Assembly: GCF_040529335.1 (NCBI RefSeq)
Contig: NZ_CP159534.1
Coordinates: 7,192,001-7,256,000, forward strand
DNA: 64,000 nt
Source: Streptomyces sp. HUAS MG91
GTDB taxonomy: Bacteria > Actinomycetota > Actinomycetes > Streptomycetales > Streptomycetaceae
Direction: 5' to 3'
Every line of letters begins with the position of its first letter. Position 1 is the first letter of the stretch. The notes beneath the pieces were generated by a model. That model did no database searches and was not told the DNA's origin. It saw nothing but the letters and a program-made list of their open reading frames with translations. Position numbers and translations under genes: made by a program. Below are positions 43,842-52,787 of the stretch, piece by piece.

Positions 43842-46072
43842 AGTTCACCGACGGTTTCTGGCTGATGCGCGACGGCGTCCGGGCCTCGTACGCCACCGAG
43901 GTCCGCGACCTGCGCGCCGCCGACGACCGGTTCACCGCGTACGCCGCCGTACGGCACGTGCGCGACCGGGGCGACACCCTCAACCAGCCGCTGATCACCC
44001 TCGACTGCTTCTCGCCCGCCGAGGGCGTCATCGGCGTCCGCGTCACCCACCACGCGGGCCGGCGCCGGACGGGCCCCGACTTCGAGCTGCTGCCCACCGA
44101 GGGCGGCAGCGGGGCCCGCGTCACCCGCGACGGCACGGTCACCGAGCTGACGAGCGGACCGATCGGCGTGCGCCTCGACGCGGCGGGGGAGTGGGGCCTG
44201 GAGTTCTACGACACCGCGACCGGCGCGCGGCTCACGGGAGTCGACCGCAAGGGCACGGCCTTCGCCACCACCGCCGACGGCGCCCACCACATGATCACCC
44301 AGCTGGCGCTCGGCGTCGGCGAGTACGTCTACGGCCTCGGCGAACGCTTCACCCCGTTCGTGAAGAACGGCCAGACCGTCGACATCTGGCAGGCCGACGG
44401 CGGCACCAGCAGCGACCAGGCCTACAAGAACGTCCCGTTCCACCTGTCCTCGCGCGGCTACGGCGTCCTCGTCAACCACCCCGGGAAGGTCAGCTACGAG
44501 ATCGGCTCGGAGTCCGTCGGACAGCTGCAGTTCAGCGTCGAGGACCAGTCCATCGAGTTCTACGTCGTCGCCGGGCCGGCCCCGAAGGACGTGCTGCGCC
44601 GCTACACCGCGCTGACCGGCCGCCCGGCCCTGCCTCCCGCCTGGTCCTTCGGACTGTGGCTCACCACCTCCTTCTGCACGGAGTACGACGAGGAGACGGT
44701 GACGTCGTTCGTCGACGGCATGGCAGAGCGGGACATCCCGCTCTCCGTCTTCCACTTCGACTGCTTCTGGATGCGCGAGTACCAGTGGTCGGACTTCACC
44801 TGGGACCCGGAGGTGTTCCCCGACCCGGCCGGCATGCTGCGCCGTCTCAAGGCGCGCGGACTGCACATCAGCATGTGGATCAATCCGTACATCGCGCAGA
44901 AGTCCGCTCTCTTCGCGGAGGCCGCCGAACAGGGGTTCCTGGTGCGGAGGCCCAACGGCGACGTGTGGCAGTGGGATCTGTGGCAGCCCGGCATGGCGCT
45001 GGTCGACTTCACCGACCCGGCCGCCCGCGCCTGGTACACGGACAAGCTGCGCGACCTGCTCGACCAGGGCGTGGACAGCTTCAAGACGGACTTCGGCGAG
45101 CGCGTCCCCACGGACGTGGTCTGGCACGACGGCTCCGACCCCGAGCGCATGCACAACTACTACGCGCACCTCTACAACCGCACCGTCTTCGAACTCCTCG
45201 AAAAGGAACGCGGCAACGGCGACGCGCTGGTCTTCGCCCGCTCCGCGACCGTCGGCGGGCAGCAGTACCCGGTGCACTGGGGCGGCGACTGCTTCGCGTC
45301 GTTCGGCGCCATGGCCGAGTCGCTGCGCGGCGGCCTGTCGCTGTCCCTGTCGGGCTTCGGGTTCTGGTCGCACGACATCGGCGGCTTTGAGGGCACACCG
45401 GACCCGGCGGTCTTCAAGCGCTGGCTGGCCTTCGGCCTGCTGTCCTCCCACAGCAGGCTGCACGGCAACGTCTCGTACCGGGTGCCGTGGGAGTTCGGCG
45501 AGGAAGCGGTCGACGTGGCCCGGCGGTTCACGAAGCTGAAGCACCGGCTGATGCCGTACCTGTACGGTGCCGCGACCGAGGCGCACACCACCGGTGTGCC
45601 CGTGATGCGCCCGATGGTCCTGGAGTTCCCCGGCGACCCGACCGCCCGCACGCTCGACCGGCAGTACATGCTCGGCCCCGACCTGCTGGTCGCGCCGGTC
45701 TTCTCCGCCGACGGCGACGTCGAGTACTACCTCCCCGAGGGCACCTGGACCCACCTGCTCACCGGGGAGCGGGTGCAAGGCCCCGGCTGGCGCCGCGAGA
45801 CGCACGGCTTCGACAGCCTGCCGCTGTACGTGCGGCCCGGCGCGGTGCTCCCGCTCGGCGCCGACGACCGGCGCCCCGACGGGAACTGGCCCGACGGACT
45901 CACCCTCCTCGTCACCCCGGACGCCGACGACGTGACGGTACGCGTCCCGGGCCACGGCGGCCGGGAGACGGGCCCCGCCGCCACGTACCGGGTGCGCCGG
46001 GGCGCGCCCGGCGGGGCGGTCGACGTGCAGGTGGGCGGGACCCGACTCCCTTACCGCGTACGGGAGATGTGA
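43838..46072 (+). CDS. GH31 alpha-xylosidase (YicI-like)
   Basis: This 744-residue GH31 enzyme matches the alpha-xylosidase YicI group. Nucleophile Asp418 lies in SFKTDFGERVPTDV, the same context as YicI, and acid/base Asp484 lies in HWGGDCFASF. YVYGLGERFTPFVKNGQ, FHFDCFWMREYQWSDFTWDP and SHDIGGFEGTPDP are further family hallmarks. There is no signal peptide. Alpha-1,6-xylose removal from the end of xyloglucan oligosaccharides (isoprimeverose units) is the expected reaction. It is translated from an ATGA overlap with the GH3 gene, and the pair would alternate xylose and glucose removal. Confidence 0.93.
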   Translation: MKFTDGFWLMRDGVRASYATEVRDLRAADDRFTAYAAVRHVRDRGDTLNQPLITLDCFSPAEGVIGVRVTHHAGRRRTGPDFELLPTEGGSGARVTRDGTVTELTSGPIGVRLDAAGEWGLEFYDTATGARLTGVDRKGTAFATTADGAHHMITQLALGVGEYVYGLGERFTPFVKNGQTVDIWQADGGTSSDQAYKNVPFHLSSRGYGVLVNHPGKVSYEIGSESVGQLQFSVEDQSIEFYVVAGPAPKDVLRRYTALTGRPALPPAWSFGLWLTTSFCTEYDEETVTSFVDGMAERDIPLSVFHFDCFWMREYQWSDFTWDPEVFPDPAGMLRRLKARGLHISMWINPYIAQKSALFAEAAEQGFLVRRPNGDVWQWDLWQPGMALVDFTDPAARAWYTDKLRDLLDQGVDSFKTDFGERVPTDVVWHDGSDPERMHNYYAHLYNRTVFELLEKERGNGDALVFARSATVGGQQYPVHWGGDCFASFGAMAESLRGGLSLSLSGFGFWSHDIGGFEGTPDPAVFKRWLAFGLLSSHSRLHGNVSYRVPWEFGEEAVDVARRFTKLKHRLMPYLYGAATEAHTTGVPVMRPMVLEFPGDPTARTLDRQYMLGPDLLVAPVFSADGDVEYYLPEGTWTHLLTGERVQGPGWRRETHGFDSLPLYVRPGAVLPLGADDRRPDGNWPDGLTLLVTPDADDVTVRVPGHGGRETGPAATYRVRRGAPGGAVDVQVGGTRLPYRVREM

Positions 46073-46074
46073 CC

Positions 46075-47544
46075 TCACCCGGCGGGCGGCGCCTGGAGCG
46101 GCTCGTACGTGAACCAGTCGAAGCCGACGGTGCCCTCGGCCGCGTACAGGCCGATGACCCGGCCGGTGAAGCCGCCGGCCACCTCGGTCGACAGATAGCG
46201 GCCGTCGAGCGTGGCCAGCGCGGTGCGGGTGCCGTCCGGGCCGGTGACGTCGAAGGTGAGCGTGTCGGGGCCCGAGCGCGCGTCGCTCATCGGCGCCTCG
46301 GTCACGTCGACGCCGAGCGTCAGCGGGCCGTCCGGGACGCGGTGTTCGGCGACGACGGTGGACAGGGGGCCGATCCGGGCCCGCACGCGGACCGTGCCGG
46401 CGCCCGCCTCGATCTCGTAGTGATGGTCCTCGTCGAGGCGGACCGCGAGCCCGCCGCGGCCGTCGCCCGGGTCGATCCGGGTGCGGGCCCGGCAGCTGAG
46501 CCGGTCCTGACGGCGGCCGACGAAGGTCACGTCGGGGGCGTCGAGCCCGGCCCCGCGGGCGCGCAGGGTCAGCCGGCCCGGCCCGTCCTTCGTCGTGCAG
46601 TGGGAGGCGGGCCGGGACCGCGGCGAGAGCCAGCCGGGCGCGAGCTCCGGCGCGTCGAAGTCGTCGCGGAACGCGGACGGGGCGCTCCCGTCGACGATCG
46701 CGCCGACCACCGGCCAGCCGTCCTCCCAGCGCACCGGCGCCAGGAACGTCTCCCGCCCGAGCACGTGCCAGCCGGGGGAGCCGCCGCCCGGCCGCACCCC
46801 GAGGAACACCATCCACCAGGTGCCGTCGGGGGCCTGGACGAGATCGGCGTGGCCGGTGTTCTGCACCGGGTCGTCCGTGGAGCGGTGGGACAGGACCGGA
46901 TTGGCCGGGCACGGCTCGAACGGCCCGGACGGCGAAGGACCGCGCGCCACGGAGACCCCGTGCCCGCGCTCGGTGCCGCCCTCGGCGATCAGCAGGTACC
47001 AGGTCCCGTCGATCCGGTACAGGTGCGGCGCCTCCGGGGCCTTGGCGCCGGGCGTGCCCGACCACAGGCGGCGCGGGGCGCCGAGCGTCCGCCCGGTGTA
47101 CGGGTCGATCGGCACCTGCGAGATCCCGGCGGTGGTGCACCAGCACGTGCCGTCCTCGTCCCAGGCGAGGTCCGGGTCGATGCCGTGCACCCCGGGCAGC
47201 GGCACCGGATCCGACCACGGTCCTGCCGGATCGGTGGCGGTGACGAGGAGGTTCCCGCCGCCCTCCGCACAGTTCGTGACGATCAGCCAGAAGCGGCCGT
47301 CGTGATGGCGCAGCGTCGGCGCGTAGATCCCGCCGGACGCGGGGGTGCCCGGGGGAAGCGTCAACTGGCCGGGCCGGTCGAGGACGTTGCCGATCCGCGT
47401 CCAGTTCCGCAGGTCCCGGCTGTGGAAGAGCGGGACGCCGGGCACGTACTCGAAGCTGGAGCACGCGAGGTAGTAGTCGTCACCGACGCGGCAGATGCTC
47501 GGGTCGGGGTGGAAGCCGGGGATGACCGGGGTGCGGCCTGTCAT
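46075..47544 (-). CDS. GH43 beta-xylosidase / alpha-L-arabinofuranosidase
   Basis: A 489-residue GH43 enzyme. The five-blade propeller starts PGFHPDPSICRVGDDYYL with the general base Asp. GIDPDLAWDEDG contains the pKa-modulating Asp, and KAPEAPHLYRI contains the acid Glu. Residues about 300-489 are the C-terminal beta-sandwich of XynB3-type enzymes. It is cytoplasmic. It would remove arabinofuranose or beta-xylose residues found on some xyloglucans or xylans. GGAGAGGG precedes the ATG, and a LacI operator lies 15 bp upstream of the start, so it is a separately transcribed member of the same regulon. It is convergent with the GH31 gene. Confidence 0.9.
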   Translation of the reverse strand: MTGRTPVIPGFHPDPSICRVGDDYYLACSSFEYVPGVPLFHSRDLRNWTRIGNVLDRPGQLTLPPGTPASGGIYAPTLRHHDGRFWLIVTNCAEGGGNLLVTATDPAGPWSDPVPLPGVHGIDPDLAWDEDGTCWCTTAGISQVPIDPYTGRTLGAPRRLWSGTPGAKAPEAPHLYRIDGTWYLLIAEGGTERGHGVSVARGPSPSGPFEPCPANPVLSHRSTDDPVQNTGHADLVQAPDGTWWMVFLGVRPGGGSPGWHVLGRETFLAPVRWEDGWPVVGAIVDGSAPSAFRDDFDAPELAPGWLSPRSRPASHCTTKDGPGRLTLRARGAGLDAPDVTFVGRRQDRLSCRARTRIDPGDGRGGLAVRLDEDHHYEIEAGAGTVRVRARIGPLSTVVAEHRVPDGPLTLGVDVTEAPMSDARSGPDTLTFDVTGPDGTRTALATLDGRYLSTEVAGGFTGRVIGLYAAEGTVGFDWFTYEPLQAPPAG

Positions 47545-47558
47545 GGAAGCCCTCTCCG

Positions 47559-47571
47559 TCGAAGCGCTTCA
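47559..47571. promoter_or_regulatory. LacI-family operator O5, GH43 gene
   Basis: TCGAAGCGCTTCA, one base short of the perfect palindrome, lies just before the GH43 ribosome site. Related half-sites (GATGCGCTTCA and AGCTTCGATC) follow at about 47618-47640. Confidence 0.7.
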
Positions 47572-47646
47572 CCGCAGATTACAGGCCGATGTGCGGCGGC
47601 AGTTGGGGTTCGATGTCGATGCGCTTCAGGAGCTTCGATCCACGCG

Positions 47647-48828
47647 CTACAGCGGCAGCGCGCACACCGCGACCGGCGCCTTGAACGCCGTACCGGTGGA
47701 GGTGAGCCCGCCGGAGGCGTGGTCGACCCGGAAGACGCTCACGGAGCCCGACTTCTGGTTCGCCGCGAACAGCAATGCCTCATCGGGCGAGAACGCGATC
47801 TGCCGCGGGAAGTCGCCGCCCACCGGCACCGTGTCGAGCAGCCGCAGACGCGCCCCGTCCGCCTCGACCGCGTACCGGGTCAGGCTGTTGTGGCCCCGGT
47901 TGGCGAGATACGCGTAACCGCCCTCCCGCGTCACGAGGAACTGCGCCGGATAGCTGGTGCCCGAACCCGTGCCGGTGGACTGCGGCTCTCCCGGGGTGAG
48001 GCGTCCGCTGTCCGGGTCGTACGCGCAGACGACCGCCGTGTTGTCGACCTCGTTGGCGAGATAGGCGTACCGGCCGCCGGGATGGAAGGTGAGGTGCCGG
48101 GGGCCCGCGCCCGGGCGCAGCGCCGCGTACGAGACCTGGCTCAGCGTGCCCGCCGCGGTGTCCAGGCGGTAGGTGTACACCGTGTCGTTGCCGAGGTCGA
48201 CCGCCAGGACATGACCGCCGTCCGGGCTGGTGACGATCTGGTGCGCGTGCGGCCCGTCCTGACCGGGACCGGGCGCGGGCGCGCTGTGCGTGACCAGCGC
48301 GGTGCGCTCGCCGAGGGCGCCGGAGGCGTCGATCGGGTGCACGGCGACACTCCCGGACGTGTAGTTGGCGCTCAGCAGCCAGCGCCCGGACGGATGCACC
48401 GACAGATGGCAGGGGCCCGCCCCGCCGGTCGCCCGGGTGCCGAGGACCGTGCGGTCCGCCAGACGCACGGCCGTGACACCGCCGTCCTGTCGCTCGTCCA
48501 CCGCGTACAGCGTCCCGCCGTCCGGATGCACCGCCAGATACGAGGGGTCGGCCACCCCCTCGACGGTCCCCGACCCGGTGACCGTCCCGCTCGCCGGGTC
48601 GTACGTGGCGAGCCCGATGCCGGTGCCGCCGCCCTGCTGCGAGGTGTACGTGCCCAGGTAGAGGGGACGGTCGGCGAGCGGCCGCGGCCTCGGCCGGGCG
48701 GGGTCCGCGGGCCGCGGCCGCGCGGTGGCGGTCTGCGCCGACGAGGGGAGCAGCACCGTCGCGCCGACGGCCGCCACCGCACCCAGGAATCCCCGGCGTC
48801 CCGTTCCGCTGTCGCGCGTACCTGACAT
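47647..48828 (-). CDS. Tat-exported lactonase-family seven-bladed beta-propeller
   Basis: This 393-residue protein begins with a twin-arginine signal (TGRRGFLGAVAAVGATVLL) and an Ala-rich cleavage area. Seven repeated blades then carry motifs such as DPSYLAVHPDGGTLYAVDE, GPCHLSVHPSGRWLLSANY and FPRQIAFSPDEALLFAAN. This is the YbhE/6-phosphogluconolactonase-like and carboxymuconate-cyclase family. Being exported, it is unlikely to be the pentose-phosphate enzyme; a sugar lactone or unknown extracellular substrate is more plausible. It lies upstream of the GH43 gene on the same strand, but the LacI operator between them indicates separate control. Confidence 0.82.
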   Translation of the reverse strand: MSGTRDSGTGRRGFLGAVAAVGATVLLPSSAQTATARPRPADPARPRPRPLADRPLYLGTYTSQQGGGTGIGLATYDPASGTVTGSGTVEGVADPSYLAVHPDGGTLYAVDERQDGGVTAVRLADRTVLGTRATGGAGPCHLSVHPSGRWLLSANYTSGSVAVHPIDASGALGERTALVTHSAPAPGPGQDGPHAHQIVTSPDGGHVLAVDLGNDTVYTYRLDTAAGTLSQVSYAALRPGAGPRHLTFHPGGRYAYLANEVDNTAVVCAYDPDSGRLTPGEPQSTGTGSGTSYPAQFLVTREGGYAYLANRGHNSLTRYAVEADGARLRLLDTVPVGGDFPRQIAFSPDEALLFAANQKSGSVSVFRVDHASGGLTSTGTAFKAPVAVCALPL

Positions 48829-48872
48829 CCGGGGAACCTCCTGCGGTCGCTGCGTCTTCGTGTCTTCCGTGG

Positions 48873-49715
48873 CTACTTCATCGTGTACGAGATCACGGCC
48901 GTCGTCACCAGGCACGGCGAGGGCGGCACGATCTCCACACGCAGGACGCCGCGCGCGGAGTCGTAGTCGATCCCCTCCGCCTCGAACGAACCCGAGCAGA
49001 CGCTGCGCTGCGGAATCCGGAACGCGGTCGAGACCTGGCCGGTGACCGGCTTCCCGTCGAGCGGGCGGGCCAGGTCGACCTGGAGGACCTCCTTGGCGGC
49101 GTCGTCCGACGCGCACAGCAGCCGGGTGCCGGTCACGAAGTCGCAGCCCTGGATGTTCTCCACCGGCCGGTCGAGGCTGATCTGCCCGGCCTGCGGCAGA
49201 TTCGCGCCGGGCGCGGGGGCCGCGGGATTGAGGACGGGCGCGGGGAAGACCTGGAGCCGGTTCATCGTGCCCCACTCGCCGGACACCAGCCACTGCCCGT
49301 CCGGCGACACGGACGCGAACGAGTTGTTCAGCAACTCGCCCGGGTCAAGAGCGTGTTCGTAGGTCGTGCGGGTGCCGTCGGGAGCCGTCACCGCGTACAT
49401 CTTCTTCGTCGTCGTGTCACCTCCCTGGTACGCGTCGAAGGTGTGGCCGCGCGCGATGTCCGGGTCGCCGACGTGCGACCAGCCCGCGACACGCAGCGAG
49501 AGCGGCACCGAGGCGAGCCCCCGGTGCAGGAGCGTTCCGTCGGCGCGGCTCGCCAGGCCCTGGCTGCCGGTCAGCGAGTTCACGTACGACGTGCCGGTCT
49601 CGGTCCAGGTGGGTTCGGCCGCGCCCGCCGCGCCGGCCGCCGAGAAGGTGAGTGCGGCCGTCGCGCAGACCGCGGCCGCGCGGACGAGTCGTCGGTGCTG
49701 TAAAGGTCTGGGCAT
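48873..49715 (-). CDS. Secreted protein of unknown function
   Basis: A 280-residue protein with a Sec-type signal peptide (residues 1-33, ending AGAAGAAEP). The mature part resembles a beta-propeller or lectin-like secreted protein (FASVSPDGQWLVSGEWGTMNRL, FVTGTRLLCASDD, then CSGSFEAEGIDYD). Four cysteines could form two disulphides. I do not recognise the family and see no catalytic motif. It ends 44 bp upstream of the lactonase-like gene in the same direction, so the two secreted proteins may be co-transcribed. Confidence 0.7.
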   Translation of the reverse strand: MPRPLQHRRLVRAAAVCATAALTFSAAGAAGAAEPTWTETGTSYVNSLTGSQGLASRADGTLLHRGLASVPLSLRVAGWSHVGDPDIARGHTFDAYQGGDTTTKKMYAVTAPDGTRTTYEHALDPGELLNNSFASVSPDGQWLVSGEWGTMNRLQVFPAPVLNPAAPAPGANLPQAGQISLDRPVENIQGCDFVTGTRLLCASDDAAKEVLQVDLARPLDGKPVTGQVSTAFRIPQRSVCSGSFEAEGIDYDSARGVLRVEIVPPSPCLVTTAVISYTMK

Positions 49716-49767
49716 GCCCGTAGCCTGCACTATTCGCACCCGCGATCGCAGGCGATCGGACGAGTAG

Positions 49768-49805
49768 GGTGCGCCGCGTGCCGCGAACCGTGATCGCGGC
49801 GCACC
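49768..49805. promoter_or_regulatory. Inverted repeat in the leader of the GH4 gene
   Basis: GGTGCGCCGCG (49768-49778) and its exact complement CGCGGCGCACC (49795-49805) are 16 bp apart, 35 bp before the GH4 ATG. It could be an operator or an RNA stem-loop acting on expression. It does not resemble the LacI-type operators nearby. Confidence 0.4.
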
Positions 49806-49839
49806 TGAAGACGGAGGCAGGCGCAAAGGTGGTTGTGGC

Positions 49840-51192
49840 ATGACTTCAACGAGACTGACGATCCTGGGCGGCGGCGGTTTCCGCGTCCCGCTGGTGTACT
49901 CCGCCCTCCTCGGCGACCACGCCGAGGGACGCGTCACCCACGTCACCCTGCACGACGTCGACCGGGCCCGCCTCGACGCCGTGGTCCGCGTCCTCGCCGA
50001 CCAGGCCGCGGGCATCGCGGACGCGCCGGTGGTCACCGCCACCACCGACCTCGACGAGGCGCTCACCGGCGCCGACTTCGTCTTCTCCGCGATCCGTGTC
50101 GGCGGCCTCGACGGGCGCGCCGCCGACGAGCGGGTGGCCCTCGCCGAAGGCGTGCTCGGCCAGGAGACGGTCGGCGCGGGCGGCATCGCCTACGGGCTGC
50201 GCACGGTACCGGTCGCCGTCGACATCGCCCGGCGCGTCAGGCGCCTCGCCCCCGACGCCTGGGTCATCAACTTCACCAACCCGGCCGGACTGGTCACCGA
50301 GGCCATGTCCCGCCACCTCGGCGACCGCGTCATCGGCATCTGCGACTCGCCCGTCGGCCTCGGTCGGCGCGTCGCCCGGCTGCTCGGCGCCGACCCGGAC
50401 CGCGCCTGGATCGACTACGTCGGCCTCAACCACCTCGGCTGGGTGCGCGGAGTGAAGATCGACGGCCGCGACGAACTGCCCCGGCTGCTCGCCGACCCGG
50501 CGCTGCTCGGCTCCTTCGAGGAGGGCCGGCTCTTCGGCGCCGACTGGCTCCGCTCGCTCGGCGCGATCCCCAACGAGTACCTGCACTACTACTACTTCAA
50601 CCGCGAGACGGTCCGCGCCTACCAGGAGGCCGAGCAGACGCGCGGCGCGTTCCTGCGCGACCAGCAGGCCCGGTTCTACGCGGAACTCGCCGACCCCGCG
50701 GCCCCGGCCCTCGCCACCTGGGACCGCACCCGGGCCGAGCGCGAGGCCACCTACATGGCGGAGAACCGGGAGGCGGCGGGCGCCGGCGAGCGCGCGGCCG
50801 AGGACCTGGAGTCCGGCGGCTACGAGAAGGTCGCCCTCGACCTCATGCGGGCCATCGCCCGCGACGAGCGCACCACCCTCATCCTCAACGTCCGCAACGG
50901 CCACACCCTCGCGGCCCTCGACGCCGACGCCGTCATCGAGGTGCCGTGCCTGGTCGACGCGGGCGGCGCGCACCCCGTCTCCGTGGACCCGCTGCCGCTG
51001 CACGCCACCGGGCTGGTCACCGCGGTCAAGGCCGTCGAGCGCGAGGTGCTCGACGCCGCCGACTCCGGCTCGCGCGCCACCGCCGTCAAGGCCTTCGCCC
51101 TGCACCCCCTCGTCGACTCCGTCACCGTCGCGCGCCGGCTCGTCGACGGCTACACCGATGCCCACCCGGGACTCGCCTACCTCACCCGATGA
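49840..51192 (+). CDS. GH4 family glycosidase (6-phospho-beta-glucosidase type)
   Basis: This 450-residue NAD- and metal-dependent GH4 enzyme shows a Rossmann start (TILGGGGFRVPLVYSALL) and NFTNPAGLVTEAM. CDSPVGL supplies the metal-binding Cys, and GLNHLGWV supplies the His ligand. These point to the 6-phospho-beta-glucosidase (CelF/LicH) branch. Substrates would normally arrive by a PTS permease or be phosphorylated by a kinase, neither of which is in the window. The ATG follows AGGTGG. It stands alone, ended by a strong terminator at 51283-51312. Related members act on unphosphorylated glycosides, so specificity is open. Confidence 0.9.
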   Translation: MTSTRLTILGGGGFRVPLVYSALLGDHAEGRVTHVTLHDVDRARLDAVVRVLADQAAGIADAPVVTATTDLDEALTGADFVFSAIRVGGLDGRAADERVALAEGVLGQETVGAGGIAYGLRTVPVAVDIARRVRRLAPDAWVINFTNPAGLVTEAMSRHLGDRVIGICDSPVGLGRRVARLLGADPDRAWIDYVGLNHLGWVRGVKIDGRDELPRLLADPALLGSFEEGRLFGADWLRSLGAIPNEYLHYYYFNRETVRAYQEAEQTRGAFLRDQQARFYAELADPAAPALATWDRTRAEREATYMAENREAAGAGERAAEDLESGGYEKVALDLMRAIARDERTTLILNVRNGHTLAALDADAVIEVPCLVDAGGAHPVSVDPLPLHATGLVTAVKAVEREVLDAADSGSRATAVKAFALHPLVDSVTVARRLVDGYTDAHPGLAYLTR

Positions 51193-51282
51193 CAGCACCC
51201 CGGATCGGCCGGGAAGTTCATGAACGTCTGCCTGTGGAGGACCACTTGAGGACGTGTAAAGGCCTGTAAAGGCGGTATTGAG

Positions 51283-51312
51283 AAGGGGCGGCTCTTAAGA
51301 GCCGCCCCTTTT
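51283..51312. terminator. Intrinsic terminator after the GH4 gene
   Basis: A perfect 28-bp inverted repeat (arms AAGGGGCGGCTCTT and complement, 51283-51310) runs directly into a T-run. It is the clearest intrinsic terminator in the window and separates the GH4 gene from the graspetide cluster. Confidence 0.9.
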
Positions 51313-51468
51313 CCCTGCCTGACGTAGCGTCATCACTCAGCGTGGCGGAATGAACTCGTCCGCAGGTGTGACGCGTCCTACAGAGAGAATCCGAGATATT
51401 CGCTAGGACTGTGACGCCGGAGAGTCACCATGCGCTTGACTTGGTGCACCCCCCAACTAGGAGAGCCC

Positions 51469-51660
51469 ATGCGACCTTTCGCCCTGAACTATGCCCGCCC
51501 TGTGAGAGAGCCTGAGGTCAGCGCGTCGTACACATACGACTCCGCACTGCAATTGAATCTGCTGCCCGATGGCGCGGTGGCTGCGCGTGACTACGCAGTG
51601 TTGCGGGCATGCGCGGCGACGACCTCCACCGCCGGATCCAAAACTCATTTCGACGACTGA
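51469..51660 (+). CDS. tgmA: Graspetide precursor (ATP-grasp-modified RiPP)
   Basis: A 63-residue precursor with the family N terminus MRPFALNYARPV and the C-terminal core TTSTAGSKTHFDD. In such peptides the ATP-grasp partner joins Thr/Ser/Lys side chains to Asp/Glu side chains, making ester or amide macrocycles. Here Thr, Ser and Lys face the final Asp pair. TAGGAGAG precedes the ATG. The maturase gene follows after 14 bp. The upstream 150 bp are relatively AT-rich and hold the promoter, which I could not fix. Family identification is from the strongly conserved ends. Confidence 0.88.
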   Translation: MRPFALNYARPVREPEVSASYTYDSALQLNLLPDGAVAARDYAVLRACAATTSTAGSKTHFDD

Positions 51661-51674
51661 GCGGCCGAGCGGAA

Positions 51675-52655
51675 ATGACCGTACTGATCCTGACCTGTGA
51701 ACAGGACGTGACCGCAGACCTCGCCGTCGTCGAATTGAACGCCAATGGAATCCCTGTGCTCCGCCTGGATCCGGCGGAACTGCCCGGCGGTGTCGACGTG
51801 TCCGGGGAATACGTGCACGGTGCGTTTGCGGGCCATCTGTCCGTCGGTGGCCGGGTGGTCAGCATGCAGGGTCTGCGCTCCATCTGGGTGCGCAGACCCG
51901 GCACGCCGGCAGCCCGGTCCGCCGACGCCTCCGCCTGGCTGTCCGAGGAGTCCGCGCAGGCGCTGTACGGGATGCTGCGCTGCACCGGGGCGCGCTGGAT
52001 GAACCACCCCGACGCGGCCCGGCAGGCCCGGCACAAGCCCTGGCAGCTGTGGCTCGCGCGGGAGAGCGGCCTGCCGGTGCCCGCCACGCTGATCACCACA
52101 TTTCCGCGCGTGGCACGGGAGTTCGCCGCGCGCTACCCGGATCTCGTCGTGAAGCCGGTCTCCGGATCGCACCCCGGGGACGACGGGCTCGCGGTGCCGA
52201 CCACCCGGGTCCGCCCCGACGAGGACTTCGGCGCCGTGGAGCACGGCCCCACCCTGCTGCAGCGCCGGATCCGCAAGGCCGCCGACATCCGGCTCACCGT
52301 CGTGGGGGAGCGGATGTTCGCCGCCCGGGCCGCGGCCGGGCCCGACGCCGACGACGACGCCGTGGTGGACGTCCGCTTCCGCCCCTCGGGCGTCACCTGG
52401 AAGCCGGTACCGGTCCCGCCCCGCGTCGCGGAAGGCGCCGCCACCTACCTCTCCCGGGCCCAACTCGCCTACGGAGCCTTTGACTTCGCCGAGGACGCGG
52501 ACGGCATCTGGTGGTTCCTGGAGTGCAACCAGTCCGGTCAGTTCGGCTTCATCGAGATCGAGACCGGACAGCCCATCGGCAGCGCGGTGGCCCAATGGCT
52601 GGCGGGCGAACCGCTCATCCCGACGAACAGTGCGACGGAACCGACACGTCCTTGA
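51675..52655 (+). CDS. tgmB: ATP-grasp ribosomal peptide maturase
   Basis: This 326-residue enzyme is the expected partner of the preceding precursor. The N-terminal domain (VLILTCEQDVTADLAVVEL) recognises the leader. The ATP-grasp part shows WQLWLARESGLPVPATLIT, DLVVKPVSGSHPG (ATP-binding Lys), LLQRRIRKAADIRLTVVG and WWFLECNQSGQFGFIE (metal ligands Glu and Asn). It forms side-chain ester or amide crosslinks at ATP cost. The start ATG 51675 follows GAGCGG. No methyltransferase of the kind that usually completes these clusters follows; an esterase comes 132 bp later. Confidence 0.92.
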   Translation: MTVLILTCEQDVTADLAVVELNANGIPVLRLDPAELPGGVDVSGEYVHGAFAGHLSVGGRVVSMQGLRSIWVRRPGTPAARSADASAWLSEESAQALYGMLRCTGARWMNHPDAARQARHKPWQLWLARESGLPVPATLITTFPRVAREFAARYPDLVVKPVSGSHPGDDGLAVPTTRVRPDEDFGAVEHGPTLLQRRIRKAADIRLTVVGERMFAARAAAGPDADDDAVVDVRFRPSGVTWKPVPVPPRVAEGAATYLSRAQLAYGAFDFAEDADGIWWFLECNQSGQFGFIEIETGQPIGSAVAQWLAGEPLIPTNSATEPTRP

Positions 52656-52787
52656 TCTTTACGCGGGCGGGGCCGACGGGGTACCAGAGGTGAGGGTGCC
52701 CGGCGCCGGGCACCCGCCGCGCGCGCCGCGCCCCCGCCGGGGCCCGAAGCCGCACCGCCGAAGAGCCGACCCAGGGAGCCGCACCGT

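Noticed and set aside
51430..51468. ATG 51430 as the graspetide precursor start
   Set aside because: It has no ribosome site, while ATG 51469 follows TAGGAGAG and gives the conserved MRPFALNYARP N terminus.
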